A stretch of DNA of 18,805 nt from CAYLWW01 sp964387585 (GCA_964387585.1 CAYLWW010000027.1:1-18805); one strand, 5' to 3'; numbered from the stretch's first letter, positions 7,316 through 15,538 are shown. Numbers and translations are program-made. Notes: generated by a model from the letters alone, not told the origin.

Positions 7316-8179
7316 TTAATTAATATTTTCTTCGACTATTTCATAATAAGAGCTATTGCTAAATAACTTATGCAGTAATTGATTATTTAAATAATGACCT
7401 GTTCTTTCAGCTTTAATATGACCTAGTATCCTATATCCTGCTAAATACATATCACCTAAACAATCTAAAACTTTATGTCTGACGAATTCGTTTTGATAGC
7501 GTAATGGCTCATCATTTATAATCTTATCTTCACTTAAAGCGATAGCATTTTTTAATGAAGCACCTTTAGCTAATCCAATTCGTTGTAATTCTTGTAAATC
7601 CTTTATAAATCCGAAGGTACGAGCCTTGCTTAACTCGGTAATAAAATTAGACTCAACTGAATTATAAGTGTATTTCTGCTCTCCTATAGCTTTATGAGGA
7701 AATGATATAGCTAAATCTATAATCAACTTATTGCTAGGTTCTATGCTAATAAACTTATTGTCTGAAACAATGCTAATTACATCGCGTATTACTATTATCT
7801 TGCGTTTAGCTTTTTGTACTGCAATACCAGCATGAATAATCATCTCTACAAAAGGAGCTGCGCTACCATCCATAATTGGAACTTCTTCACCATTAACTTC
7901 GACTATAGCATTATCGATTCCACATGCGAAAAGCGCTGACATTAAATGTTCAATAGTAGAAATTTTTATACTACTATCATTACCTATTACTGTACACATA
8001 GATGTATTAATAACATTACGAAAAATGGCTGGTATAGTATTATCTTTATCTACTAAATCAACTCGCTTAAATACTATTCCAGTATCTATTCCACTGGGTA
8101 AAATAGATACTTCTATGTTTTCACCACTATGTACTCCAATACCATTGAATTTTATATTATTTAGTAAAGTTTGTTGCAC
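7316..8179 (-). CDS. lpxC: UDP-3-O-acyl-N-acetylglucosamine deacetylase LpxC
   Basis: Cytosolic zinc enzyme that removes the acetyl group from UDP-3-O-acyl-GlcNAc, the committed step of lipid A synthesis. Its 287 residues are near the usual 280-305. The zinc ligands are His78 (in STIEHLMSA), His235 and Asp239 (in EFVRHKVLDCLGD). Glu77 and His262 sit where the catalytic acid/base residues are expected. Other family signatures are GIGVHSGE (13-20), IMDGSA (102-107) and ARTFGF (186-191). The start codon is GTG; it places the protein N-terminus where the family begins, and no better ATG lies nearby. It follows tolB by 57 bases with no clear terminator, so the two may be co-transcribed. All key residues are present, so the organism should make lipid A. 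Confidence 0.95.
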   Translation of the reverse strand: MQQTLLNNIKFNGIGVHSGENIEVSILPSGIDTGIVFKRVDLVDKDNTIPAIFRNVINTSMCTVIGNDSSIKISTIEHLMSALFACGIDNAIVEVNGEEVPIMDGSAAPFVEMIIHAGIAVQKAKRKIIVIRDVISIVSDNKFISIEPSNKLIIDLAISFPHKAIGEQKYTYNSVESNFITELSKARTFGFIKDLQELQRIGLAKGASLKNAIALSEDKIINDEPLRYQNEFVRHKVLDCLGDMYLAGYRILGHIKAERTGHYLNNQLLHKLFSNSSYYEIVEENIN

Positions 8180-8236
8180 AATTTTTAGTTATCTTTTAAT
8201 TAAATTTTTAATTCAGCTTCAGACAAGAAACTATAT

Positions 8237-9604
8237 TTAACCTAATAATGGTGACCAAGCAGGATCTGATGCAGGTCCTGGAGTTGGTACTTCTCTCTCA
8301 TTATAACCAGTAACATCTACTGCATAAAGCTTAGGCTCTTCACCTATCATTTGACGACAAAACATTATAACACGACCATTAGGAGACCAAGTAGGGCTCT
8401 CTTCTAGCCAGCTTGTTGTTAGTAATCTTTCGCCACTACCATCATATCGCATCACGCCTATATAAAACTTACCTTTTAATATTTTGGTAAATGCTATAAA
8501 ATCATATCGAGGAGACCATACAGGTGTAGCATAAGATCCTTCACCAAAACTAATTCTCTTCACATCTGAACCATCTCTATTCATTACATAAAGTTGCATG
8601 GAACCACTACGATCAGAATTGAATACTATTTTATTGCCATCTGGTGAATAAGAAGGAGAGGTGCTTATAGCTCCAATATCACTAATTAATCTTGTAGCTT
8701 TCCAGGTAACTAAACTTACTTCGTATAGCGATGTAGTACCATCTTTTGCTATTGATATTAATACTGAATTACCGTCTGGAGAAAATCTCGGAGCAAAAGA
8801 CATTCCAGGAAAATTCCCTAAAATTCCCTGCATTCCAGTATTAAGATCTATCCAAAACACCTGAGGAATTTTATTTTTATAAGAAACATAAAGAGCGCGT
8901 TGACTTTTAGGATCAAAACGAGGTGTAAGAACTAAATATTGGCCATTAGTCAAAAATTTAACATCAGCACCATCTTGGTCCATTATAGCAAGACGCTTCA
9001 TCTTTTTTCTAGGATCTTTACCGCTTTCAGAAACAAATAGCACTTTAGTATCAAAGTATCCTTCTTCTCCCGTAACTTTTTTATAGATACTATCACTAAT
9101 CTTATGAGCTAGACGACGCCAAAACTGTTTGTTTATTTTTAATACTAATCCTTCAATTTGAGTTTCATTGTAAGGATCCCATGCTCTAAATTGTATTTGT
9201 ATAGTATTATCATTGTTTACTATAACTTCTCCTACCACTATTAATGTAGCATTTATTTTTCTCCAATAAGAAAATTCTGGTTTAGTACTGATACTTAATT
9301 GTTCTAAAAAAGCAGCTGGATCTATTAAAGTAAATACACCAGAGTTTTGTAAATTATTGCCTATAATGTTCGCAATATTCTGTCCTATTATCTTCTCTTC
9401 ATTAGTATTTCCATGAAAAAAGGTTATAGCTATCGGCAGAGGGTCGATATGGCCCTGTGTTATATCTAATTTAACTAATGCTAGGGCTGAATAGCTATTA
9501 AGTAATCCAAATGCCATAGTTAGAATTATAATAACTTTACTTATTATAAGTTTATTAGAGCAAAATATTGTAGAAAGATTTTTAGTAAACATATTTATAA
9601 CCAT
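8237..9604 (-). CDS. tolB: Tol-Pal system periplasmic protein TolB
   Basis: Periplasmic beta-propeller protein that couples the TolQRA inner-membrane motor to Pal, keeping the outer membrane tethered and constricted at division. Its 455 residues include a signal peptide with a hydrophobic core at about 18-34 and probable cleavage after SYSALA (residue 42). The N-terminal TolB domain (about 45-190) contains FHGNTNEEKIIGQNIANII. The C-terminal propeller blades show repeated SPDG turns, such as FSPDGNSVLIS, YSPDGNKIVFNSD, WSPRYDFIAF and WSPNGRVIMF. A second ATG four codons in (9592) is an equally possible start. No tolA, tolQ, tolR or pal is adjacent, as in other rickettsial genomes where the tol genes are scattered. 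It probably shares a transcript with lpxC, making a small envelope block. The identification is secure. Confidence 0.95.
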   Translation of the reverse strand: MVINMFTKNLSTIFCSNKLIISKVIIILTMAFGLLNSYSALALVKLDITQGHIDPLPIAITFFHGNTNEEKIIGQNIANIIGNNLQNSGVFTLIDPAAFLEQLSISTKPEFSYWRKINATLIVVGEVIVNNDNTIQIQFRAWDPYNETQIEGLVLKINKQFWRRLAHKISDSIYKKVTGEEGYFDTKVLFVSESGKDPRKKMKRLAIMDQDGADVKFLTNGQYLVLTPRFDPKSQRALYVSYKNKIPQVFWIDLNTGMQGILGNFPGMSFAPRFSPDGNSVLISIAKDGTTSLYEVSLVTWKATRLISDIGAISTSPSYSPDGNKIVFNSDRSGSMQLYVMNRDGSDVKRISFGEGSYATPVWSPRYDFIAFTKILKGKFYIGVMRYDGSGERLLTTSWLEESPTWSPNGRVIMFCRQMIGEEPKLYAVDVTGYNEREVPTPGPASDPAWSPLLG

Positions 9605-9696
9605 TAATATTTTTTTCTTAATATCTTTTACTTACTTAAAAAATATTCCAATTTAGCTATTTAAAAATTTAACTACTTTTGACTATTACTATACTA

Positions 9697-12567
9697 CTAG
9701 TTTTCTTCTTGCGAATTATCAAAATTAGCATCTTCAACAAGCTCTTCTATATCTTCATTCTCTTCACTTGGATTAGAAAGCTTAGTTATAGAACTTACGG
9801 CATCATCAACTCCTTTTAAATTAATAATGCGTACTCCTAAAGCGCTCCTTCCAGTTATTCTAACACTAGAAATTTTAGTACGTATAACAGTACCGCTATC
9901 AGTTAGTACTATTATATCATCACTATTTTCAGCAGGGAAAGAAGAGACAACTAATACCCCTTCATTAATATCCATATTGATAATTCCCCGACCACCACGA
10001 GATATAACCCTATATTCATATGCAGAAGTTCTTTTACCATAACCTTTATTGTTAAGAGTAAAGATAAATTGCTCTTTAACTGCAAATTCAACAATTTCTT
10101 CAGGGCTTAAAACATGCTCAAATTCACCTAATTTATTATCACTAATATATTGTTCAGCTAAATTTTTAGCTGCTATAAAGTCGCTTTCAGCCTCAGCTCT
10201 AAGCATCATACGTTGATCTACAGGAATACGTAAAAAACTCTCTTTTTTAGATTGCTCCATCTCTATTCCGTTTAGTACAGAAATAGAAACCACCGAATCA
10301 TTTAATAACGAAAGTTTGACTCCTCGTACTCCATCTGAAGTTCTACTTTTAAAAATTCTTAAGTCAGATACAGGGAATCTTACTGCCTTACCTTGAGCAG
10401 TAGCTAATAAAATATGCTCTCTTTCAGTGCATATTACAACGCCAATCAATTTATCATTCCCTTCAAGCCTAATTGCTATCTTTCCTGAAGAAGGTATGTT
10501 GCTGAAATCACTAAGTGCGTTACGTCTTGTATTGCCGAGTGAAGTAGCGAAAACAATATATCTGCTTTCTTCTACTAAGTTCTCGATTTTTTCGGTTTTG
10601 TTTATATCATTTGTATCATCTATCTCATCATTCTTATCTAATTCATGTCTTTTAGCTTCATTAAAAGATAATGCTATTATATTGTTTATCTTCTCTTCTG
10701 GAGATAATGGTAATATGTTAACCAAAGCTCTTCCTTTACTCTGCATTGAACCTAAAGGTAGTTTATAAACCTTTAATCTATATACTTTACCTATGTTGGA
10801 AAAAAATAACATAGAGTCATGAGTATTGGTAGCAATGACATTTGTAATGATATCATCATTATGCATGGTCATGGATAATTTGCCTTTACCACCCCGCTTC
10901 TGAGATCTATAATTACTTAGAGATGAACGCTTAATGTAACCGGTACGAGTTACAGTTACTACCATTTCTTCTTGCTGTATAAGATCTTCATCAGCAATAT
11001 CAAGGCTGCTATGTACTATCTGAGTACGTCTTGGGGTACCAAAATTTGCTTTTATTTCTAATAATTCAGTCCTTATTATATCTAGCAATTTACTTTTAGA
11101 ACCCAATACATCTAAGTGCCCCTTAATCTCTTCAGCTAACTGGTTTAATTCTTCCCTAATTTTATTATGTTCTAAGTTAGTGAGCCTTTGTAATCGCATT
11201 TCTAATATTGCTTTAGCTTGCTCATCGGTCAAATAACAGTATTCCTCGTCATCCAGCTCATTGCGCCAATCATCTATTAATTTTATTAATTCTGCAGCTA
11301 CCTTAGCTAGCCATTTTTTTTCAAGAAGTAGAGATCTAGCAATGACAGGATCAGGGGACTGACGTATTAATGTTATTATATCATCAATATTGTCTACAGC
11401 AATTAATAAACCTATCAGTAAGTGTGCTTTATCTCGAGCTTTTTTTAGTAAAAATAAAATGCGTCTAGTTACTATTTCTTGACGAAAATCTATAAAAGAA
11501 CTTATCAAGTCATGTAAATTCATTACAACAGGCTGACCATTTTTTAGTGCCAGCATATTGACCCCAAAAGAAGATTGAAGCTGAGTATGGCGATATAGCT
11601 GATTTATTATTACTTCAGGCTCTATGTCTTTTTTAACTTCAATAACTACCCTAATCCCTAATTTATTAGACTCATCACGTATTTCTGTTATACCTTCTAT
11701 GACTTTATTACGCCCTAGTTCTTCTATATTTTTCACTAACTCAGATTTATTCAGCTGATAAGGGAGTTCAGTAATAATGACTGCCTTACTATTGCCTTCG
11801 CCTTCTTCAATTAGAGCTTTACCTCTAACAGTGATGATACCTCTACCAGTTGATAAAGCAGTTCTTATGCGTTCATAACCTACAATTTCACCACCTGTAG
11901 GGAAATCTGGTCCTGGTACATATTCTAGTAGCTTTTCTATGGTTATATTTTCATCATCAAGATAAGCACAGCAAGCATCAATAACTTCACCTATATTATG
12001 AGTAGGAATGTTAGTTGCCATACCTACGGCAATACCACTTGTTCCATTAACTAATAAGTTAGGAAAACGAGCCGGTAAAACTTTTGGTTCATATTCAGAG
12101 CCATCATAATTTTCTTGAAAATCAACTGTATCCTTGTCTATATCAGCTAATAACGATACATCTGCTAATTTCTCAAGCCTAACCTCTGTATATCGCATTT
12201 GAGCAGGCGAATCACCATCTATAGAACCAAAGTTTCCTTGGCCATCTATCAATGTAGCTCTAAGAGAAAAAGGTTGAGTCATTCTAGCTAATGTAGAATA
12301 TATGGCGGCATCACCATGAGGGTGGTACTTACCCATCACCTCACCTACTACTCTAGCAGATTTACGGTATGGCTTGTTATGATGGTTACCTGTATCGTGC
12401 ATAGCATAAAGTATTCGACGATGCACTGGCTTCAATCCATCTCTACAATCAGGTAACGCTCTACTTACAATCACACTCATTGCGTAATCTAAGTAAGAAC
12501 GTTGCATTTCGTTCTCTATAGTAACTGGAGCTATGCCATTACTAAATGGTAAATTTTTTTCAGTCAA
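9697..12567 (-). CDS. gyrA: DNA gyrase subunit A
   Basis: Breakage-reunion subunit of DNA gyrase, which introduces negative supercoils with GyrB; 956 residues. The catalytic tyrosine is Tyr126, in QMRYTEVRL (Tyr122 in E. coli). The DNA-wrapping domain carries a GyrA box QKRGGKG at 556-562, which marks it as gyrase rather than ParC. The quinolone-determining stretch reads HPHGDAAIYS, giving Ala87 and Ser91 where E. coli has Ser83 and Asp87. Two insertions relative to E. coli lie in the C-terminal domain: a charged segment at about 638-667, and about 768-830, of which the second is seen in many alphaproteobacteria. The tail is acidic. The start codon is TTG with no clear ribosome-binding site; the next Met (residue 21) would cut into the conserved SYLDYAMSVI region, so TTG is kept. 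A TATAAT box lies about 37 bases upstream. Confidence 0.96.
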   Translation of the reverse strand: MTEKNLPFSNGIAPVTIENEMQRSYLDYAMSVIVSRALPDCRDGLKPVHRRILYAMHDTGNHHNKPYRKSARVVGEVMGKYHPHGDAAIYSTLARMTQPFSLRATLIDGQGNFGSIDGDSPAQMRYTEVRLEKLADVSLLADIDKDTVDFQENYDGSEYEPKVLPARFPNLLVNGTSGIAVGMATNIPTHNIGEVIDACCAYLDDENITIEKLLEYVPGPDFPTGGEIVGYERIRTALSTGRGIITVRGKALIEEGEGNSKAVIITELPYQLNKSELVKNIEELGRNKVIEGITEIRDESNKLGIRVVIEVKKDIEPEVIINQLYRHTQLQSSFGVNMLALKNGQPVVMNLHDLISSFIDFRQEIVTRRILFLLKKARDKAHLLIGLLIAVDNIDDIITLIRQSPDPVIARSLLLEKKWLAKVAAELIKLIDDWRNELDDEEYCYLTDEQAKAILEMRLQRLTNLEHNKIREELNQLAEEIKGHLDVLGSKSKLLDIIRTELLEIKANFGTPRRTQIVHSSLDIADEDLIQQEEMVVTVTRTGYIKRSSLSNYRSQKRGGKGKLSMTMHNDDIITNVIATNTHDSMLFFSNIGKVYRLKVYKLPLGSMQSKGRALVNILPLSPEEKINNIIALSFNEAKRHELDKNDEIDDTNDINKTEKIENLVEESRYIVFATSLGNTRRNALSDFSNIPSSGKIAIRLEGNDKLIGVVICTEREHILLATAQGKAVRFPVSDLRIFKSRTSDGVRGVKLSLLNDSVVSISVLNGIEMEQSKKESFLRIPVDQRMMLRAEAESDFIAAKNLAEQYISDNKLGEFEHVLSPEEIVEFAVKEQFIFTLNNKGYGKRTSAYEYRVISRGGRGIINMDINEGVLVVSSFPAENSDDIIVLTDSGTVIRTKISSVRITGRSALGVRIINLKGVDDAVSSITKLSNPSEENEDIEELVEDANFDNSQEEN

Positions 12568-12603
12568 AGAAATTAGTTTAGAAAGTTTAAAAAGATTTTC
12601 TAG

Positions 12604-12609
12604 ATTATA
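12604..12609 (-). promoter_or_regulatory. Probable -10 element of the gyrA promoter
   Basis: A perfect TATAAT on the minus strand lies 36 bases upstream of the gyrA TTG start. The region 16-18 bases further upstream (around CTTTAT) is a poor match to a -35 element. The call therefore rests on the -10 hexamer and its position alone, and such hexamers are common in DNA this AT-rich. Confidence 0.4.
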
Positions 12610-12770
12610 GTAAAAATAGCTAAAAAATAAAGCCTAAAAATTTTTAATTAATAGAATACTAAACTCTCTACTAAGTAAAGGAAAAGAAAGTTTTACTAAT
12701 AAGATTTTAAAATAGGTTTAAGATCATTTTGTGCTGTATTATAGCTAAAGTATTTTAATTTTGGTAATAG

Positions 12771-12824
12771 AGAGCGAGGGAGCGTAGTATAGTAGTAAAA
12801 CCTACATGAGCGACCGAGTAACGC
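12771..12824. repeat. GC-rich intergenic tract with an imperfect internal direct repeat
   Basis: About 27 of 54 bases are G or C, well above the surrounding DNA. GAGCGAGGGAGCG (12772-12784) and GAGCGACCGAGTAACG (12808-12823) look like diverged copies of one unit, separated by a segment with GTAG and CTAC that could pair. It is non-coding as far as I can see. It may be a remnant of a dispersed intergenic repeat, but only one locus is visible here. Confidence 0.35.
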
Positions 12825-12953
12825 ATTATAATATGTTATATCCTATTTTGTTACTAAGGTAATTCATCAGTTAATCTAAATAAAAATAAGAGATAAATAA
12901 AAATTTACCCCTTATTTTTTATAAAATCATGATAATGCTGTAATATAGTGTTA

Positions 12954-13337
12954 TTAGCTGCAAGGTGAGCCTGAGCTACCTGCTGCTGAGAACATTATAT
13001 TAGCTATTTGTCCTGCGCCTACTAATCCTCCCATCGCTATCATGACAGTAATAAATAAGCCCCAGCTTACTTTACCAAAGAAAGCAGCAATTGCTACTGT
13101 AATAAGTACTAAAATAGAAATGGTTTTTCCAACTGGTCCTGTTAACTGATTGATAGCAGCGCATAGCACGTTAGTTATCATTGTAGTATCGGTATTATTA
13201 CTAGGGGTAGCGCTATTTCCAAGATCTGCGTAAGATAAATCAGGAGATAAATAAATAATTGTTATGCTTAAGAGAAAGAATAATATTAATCTTTCTAGTA
13301 ACTTAGGGTTAAAATTTAATTCTGTATTATTTAGCAT
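12954..13337 (-). CDS. virB2: VirB2/TrbC-type pilin of the type IV secretion system (RvhB2-like)
   Basis: Small pilin, 127 residues, expected to form the extracellular filament of the P-type secretion system that rickettsiae use towards the host. The protein has an N-terminal hydrophobic stretch (16-31) ending in a long signal peptide (SPDLSYA, likely cleavage near 37). Two membrane helices follow, at about 70-87 and 92-116, separated by the short polar turn GKVSW, which is the classic VirB2 hairpin. Two cysteines, Cys59 and Cys126, lie on the same side of the hairpin and could form a disulfide. A strong ribosome-binding site AAGGAG (13346-13351) sits 8 bases before the ATG, one of the few good ones in the window. 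No other vir genes are adjacent, which is usual for Rickettsiales, where the system is split into islets. Confidence 0.87.
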   Translation of the reverse strand: MLNNTELNFNPKLLERLILFFLLSITIIYLSPDLSYADLGNSATPSNNTDTTMITNVLCAAINQLTGPVGKTISILVLITVAIAAFFGKVSWGLFITVMIAMGGLVGAGQIANIMFSAAGSSGSPCS

Positions 13338-13387
13338 TTTATTTTCTCCTTGTATTGTAATGGATTTTGATTAGCTTTACTTTTTTT

Positions 13388-13419
13388 AATATTTATTATT
13401 TATTTAAATAATAAATATT
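13388..13419. repeat. Perfect AT-only inverted repeat in the virB2 upstream region
   Basis: Two 15-base arms, AATATTTATTATTTA (13388-13402) and its exact complement TAAATAATAAATATT (13405-13419), are separated by TT. It lies 51-82 bases before the virB2 start. On the minus strand the stem is followed by A residues, not T, so it is not a normal terminator. It could be a protein-binding dyad, a cruciform or a leader hairpin. AT-only DNA makes such symmetry likelier by chance. Confidence 0.55.
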
Positions 13420-13450
13420 CGAGTAGCAAAATACTACCTTTTAGTTGAAC

Positions 13451-13478
13451 ATTATCATATATTATTTCTTATTACCAA
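13451..13478 (-). promoter_or_regulatory. Candidate virB2 promoter
   Basis: On the minus strand, TTGGTA (13473-13478) and GATAAT (13451-13456) are separated by 16 bases. The match is moderate (four and five of six). It would give a leader of about 105 bases containing the AT dyad and a small GTAG...CTAC stem at about 13422-13436. Other weak hexamers closer to the gene are possible. Confidence 0.3.
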
Positions 13479-13545
13479 CAAGTTTTTTATACTCATATTT
13501 GTTTTAGTATTAAAATATTTTGAATTATTAAATAATATGAAACTT

Positions 13546-14466
13546 TTATTCGTCTTTATCTAGATTATTTTTTTCATTTGTAAAACTTAATTTTAGCATT
13601 TTTACTTTACGTGGGCTAGCATCTAATACTTCTATATTAAATCCAGCTGGGTGAATAAATGATTCGCCTTTATAAGGAATACGATCAAGATAAGATAATA
13701 CAAAGCCACCAAACGTTTCATATTCTCCTTCTTCTTCAGACAAAAATTCTAATTTACCTAATTCTTTTTCTATATCTTGTATTAAAGTCCTAGCATCTAT
13801 AACGTATGAATATTCGTCGAGTTTTTTTATAAAACTATCTTTATCATCTGTATCATGTTCATCACTTATTTCACCTATTACTTGTTCAACTAACCTTTCT
13901 ATAGTTACTATACCTTCTACTCCCCCATATTCATCAAGTATTGCTGCAACATGAGTTCGGCTTTCTCGCATTTTACTTAATAGGTCGATACATTTGGTAG
14001 ATCTAGGTAAATATATTACTTTACGAATAATTTTATTGATGTTAAACGTTTGAGTTTTATCAAGATAGGTTAAGAAGTCTTTAACATGTATAAATCCTAC
14101 TATATTATCTAAGCTTTCTCTATAAGTTATAATTCTAGTTAAAGTAGTGGATATAAATTTATCCTTTAATTCATTTATTTTGATATCACAAGGAACTGCT
14201 ATAACATTAGTTCGTGGTATCATAACTTCAGCTACTTTAAGATCGCGAAATTCTGATATATATGCTGCTATTTCTTCATCATCTTTTAAATTTAAGAATG
14301 ACTTTTCATTTGTTTTATTAATATTTATATTTTTTTCGTTTATAGATTGAGGATTGCTATTATTGTAGCAATCTGATGATATTAATTTTGGTATTTTTAT
14401 CCGGGGCTTTTTTAGTTTTTGACCTATCTTAATTAATAATACACCTAATTTTTCAATAAAATACAT
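13546..14466 (-). CDS. tlyC: TlyC-type CBS-domain protein (CorC/HlyC family)
   Basis: Protein of 306 residues in the CorC/TlyC family. A short N-terminal segment is followed by a low-complexity Asn-rich stretch (about 34-56). Then come a tandem CBS pair (about 80-140 and 145-200, with VMIPRTNV at 81-88 and ILDEYGGVEGIVTIERLVEQVIGEI at 176-200) and a C-terminal CorC_HlyC domain (about 215-295). It lacks the DUF21 membrane domain of larger relatives. The Rickettsia homologue was named hemolysin C because it gave haemolytic activity when expressed in another bacterium; a role in magnesium or cobalt homeostasis is the other reading. It follows ybeY in the same direction with a 252-base gap, so it may have its own promoter. 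The order ybeY-tlyC is typical of Rickettsiaceae. The family is certain; the function is debated. Confidence 0.92.
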   Translation of the reverse strand: MYFIEKLGVLLIKIGQKLKKPRIKIPKLISSDCYNNSNPQSINEKNININKTNEKSFLNLKDDEEIAAYISEFRDLKVAEVMIPRTNVIAVPCDIKINELKDKFISTTLTRIITYRESLDNIVGFIHVKDFLTYLDKTQTFNINKIIRKVIYLPRSTKCIDLLSKMRESRTHVAAILDEYGGVEGIVTIERLVEQVIGEISDEHDTDDKDSFIKKLDEYSYVIDARTLIQDIEKELGKLEFLSEEEGEYETFGGFVLSYLDRIPYKGESFIHPAGFNIEVLDASPRKVKMLKLSFTNEKNNLDKDE

Positions 14467-14718
14467 AATTATTAATATTAGAGAATTGTAAATAAAGCCA
14501 TATAAGCTTATATTTCTTGAATAATTTGTTTTAAATTTGTTTAAATATTTTTTATTAAACTGAATAGCTTGAGTTTTAATTGAATATTGCTTGGTAAAGT
14601 AAGATATGGAAAGCTTTTATTATATTTTTGGGCATATTATAATACGTCATATATCATATAATTATTGGTTGATAATAGAAAAACATGGTGTGAATTTTTT
14701 GATTTATTTTTTTGTTTT

Positions 14719-15261
14719 TCATGTTATGTAGGGGTCATTGTAAGATAGCTTGAGCATCAATTCACTTTCTAATGATTCCATTAATTCTGCCTCTTTTTCC
14801 TCTTTATGATCAAATCCTAATAGATGTAATACGCCATGTATTATTATATGAGTCAAATGTTCTTTGAATGATTTATCATTTTCAACACTTTCCTCATTTA
14901 TACGTTGGTAACTAATAGCTATATCTCCTAAATATAAGTATTCACTAATACTTTGTTTTTCTAGGCTACTTCCTAATTCGTTTAAGTCAATTTGTGGAAA
15001 AGAGAGCACGTTTGTGGGTTGATCTTTTTGTCTGTGCTCAAAATTAAGCTGCTGGACCCTACTATCTTCAGTTAGTAATATACATATTTCCACCTTAGAT
15101 GATGGTATTGATATACCTGAATATTCGATTGATAAGGTAGCTACCTTAGTGATATAGTTATTGAGTTCGAACTCAAGGTTGTGCCAGCCGCTATATTCTA
15201 CCACAACATCTATGGTATATGAAGGGGAATATCTGGGGCCAGGCTCAGGATTTTCAGTCAT
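14719..15261 (-). CDS. ybeY: Endoribonuclease YbeY (rRNA maturation factor)
   Basis: Single-strand-specific metal-dependent RNase that helps 16S rRNA 3' end processing and 70S quality control in the cytosol. The zinc motif is HGVLHLLGFDH at 142-152, with ligands His142, His146 and His152. The upstream conserved block HRQKDQPTNVLSFP (76-89) includes the Arg that family members need for RNA binding. Its 180 residues are slightly long: the first 16 or so, MTENPEPGPRYSPSYT, are Pro-rich and lie before the usual family start near IDVVVEYSGW. A GTG at 15204 is an in-frame alternative, but neither site has a clear ribosome-binding sequence. The ATG is kept because a good promoter lies about 52 bases above it. 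It is followed by tlyC, a conserved rickettsial neighbour. Confidence 0.93.
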   Translation of the reverse strand: MTENPEPGPRYSPSYTIDVVVEYSGWHNLEFELNNYITKVATLSIEYSGISIPSSKVEICILLTEDSRVQQLNFEHRQKDQPTNVLSFPQIDLNELGSSLEKQSISEYLYLGDIAISYQRINEESVENDKSFKEHLTHIIIHGVLHLLGFDHKEEKEAELMESLESELMLKLSYNDPYIT

Positions 15262-15312
15262 TCATTATGAATAAGTATTTATATTTCTACTAATACATTA
15301 CTATATTAGCTT

Positions 15313-15341
15313 ATTTTAAGCAAAAAATTTTTATTTCTCAA
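15313..15341 (-). promoter_or_regulatory. Sigma70-type promoter of ybeY
   Basis: On the minus strand: TTGAGA (15336-15341), a 17-base spacer, and TAAAAT (15313-15318), each five of six matches. The start of transcription would be near 15306, leaving about 45 bases before the ybeY ATG at 15261. It is the best promoter-like arrangement I found in the ybeY upstream gap. Confidence 0.5.
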
Positions 15342-15538
15342 TGCAACATTTTTGTTTTTAGCTTAAAACTCAGTATATTACCACGTCTTATTCAGTTAAG
15401 TGCTATTCAAGAAACGGGTTAAGTCATAATTCAATCTTATTGTAATTTAGTTTGTTTTATAACTCAACCATTCACTAGCTACTTAACTGTTTTAGATGTT
15501 TTTTCCTTAAGATTTTTCTAAAACTTCGGCATAAAAAT

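Larger units (their letters stand above)
12568..12953. other. Intergenic region between virB2 and gyrA without a gene
   Basis: This 386-base stretch holds the gyrA -10 box (12604-12609), otherwise AT-rich DNA, and one compact GC-richer tract at 12771-12824. A weak inverted repeat, AAAAATAAG (12882-12890) with CTTATTTTT (12911-12919), lies just after the virB2 stop on the minus strand and could be a poor terminator. No reading frame with family resemblance and no RNA gene is visible. Confidence 0.6.

Noticed and set aside
10427..10768. Plus-strand open frame of 113 residues
   Set aside because: It lies entirely inside gyrA on the opposite strand; its composition is the mirror of the gyrA codons.
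12505..12507. ATG at Met21 as the gyrA start
   Set aside because: It would remove the conserved N-terminal segment that GyrA proteins have before SYLDYAMS; the upstream TTG restores the normal family length.
12882..12919. AAAAATAAG...CTTATTTTT stem after virB2
   Set aside because: It has a single G-C pair per arm and a 20-base loop; too weak to list as a terminator by itself.
14500..14513. Perfect 14-base palindrome ATATAAGCTTATAT ahead of tlyC
   Set aside because: About one or two such palindromes are expected by chance in a window of this length and composition, and no promoter is aligned with it.
15489..15524. Inverted repeat GTTTTAGA...TCTAAAAC after the long helical protein gene
   Set aside because: No T-run follows the stem in the direction of transcription and the 20-base loop is large, so it does not qualify as an intrinsic terminator.
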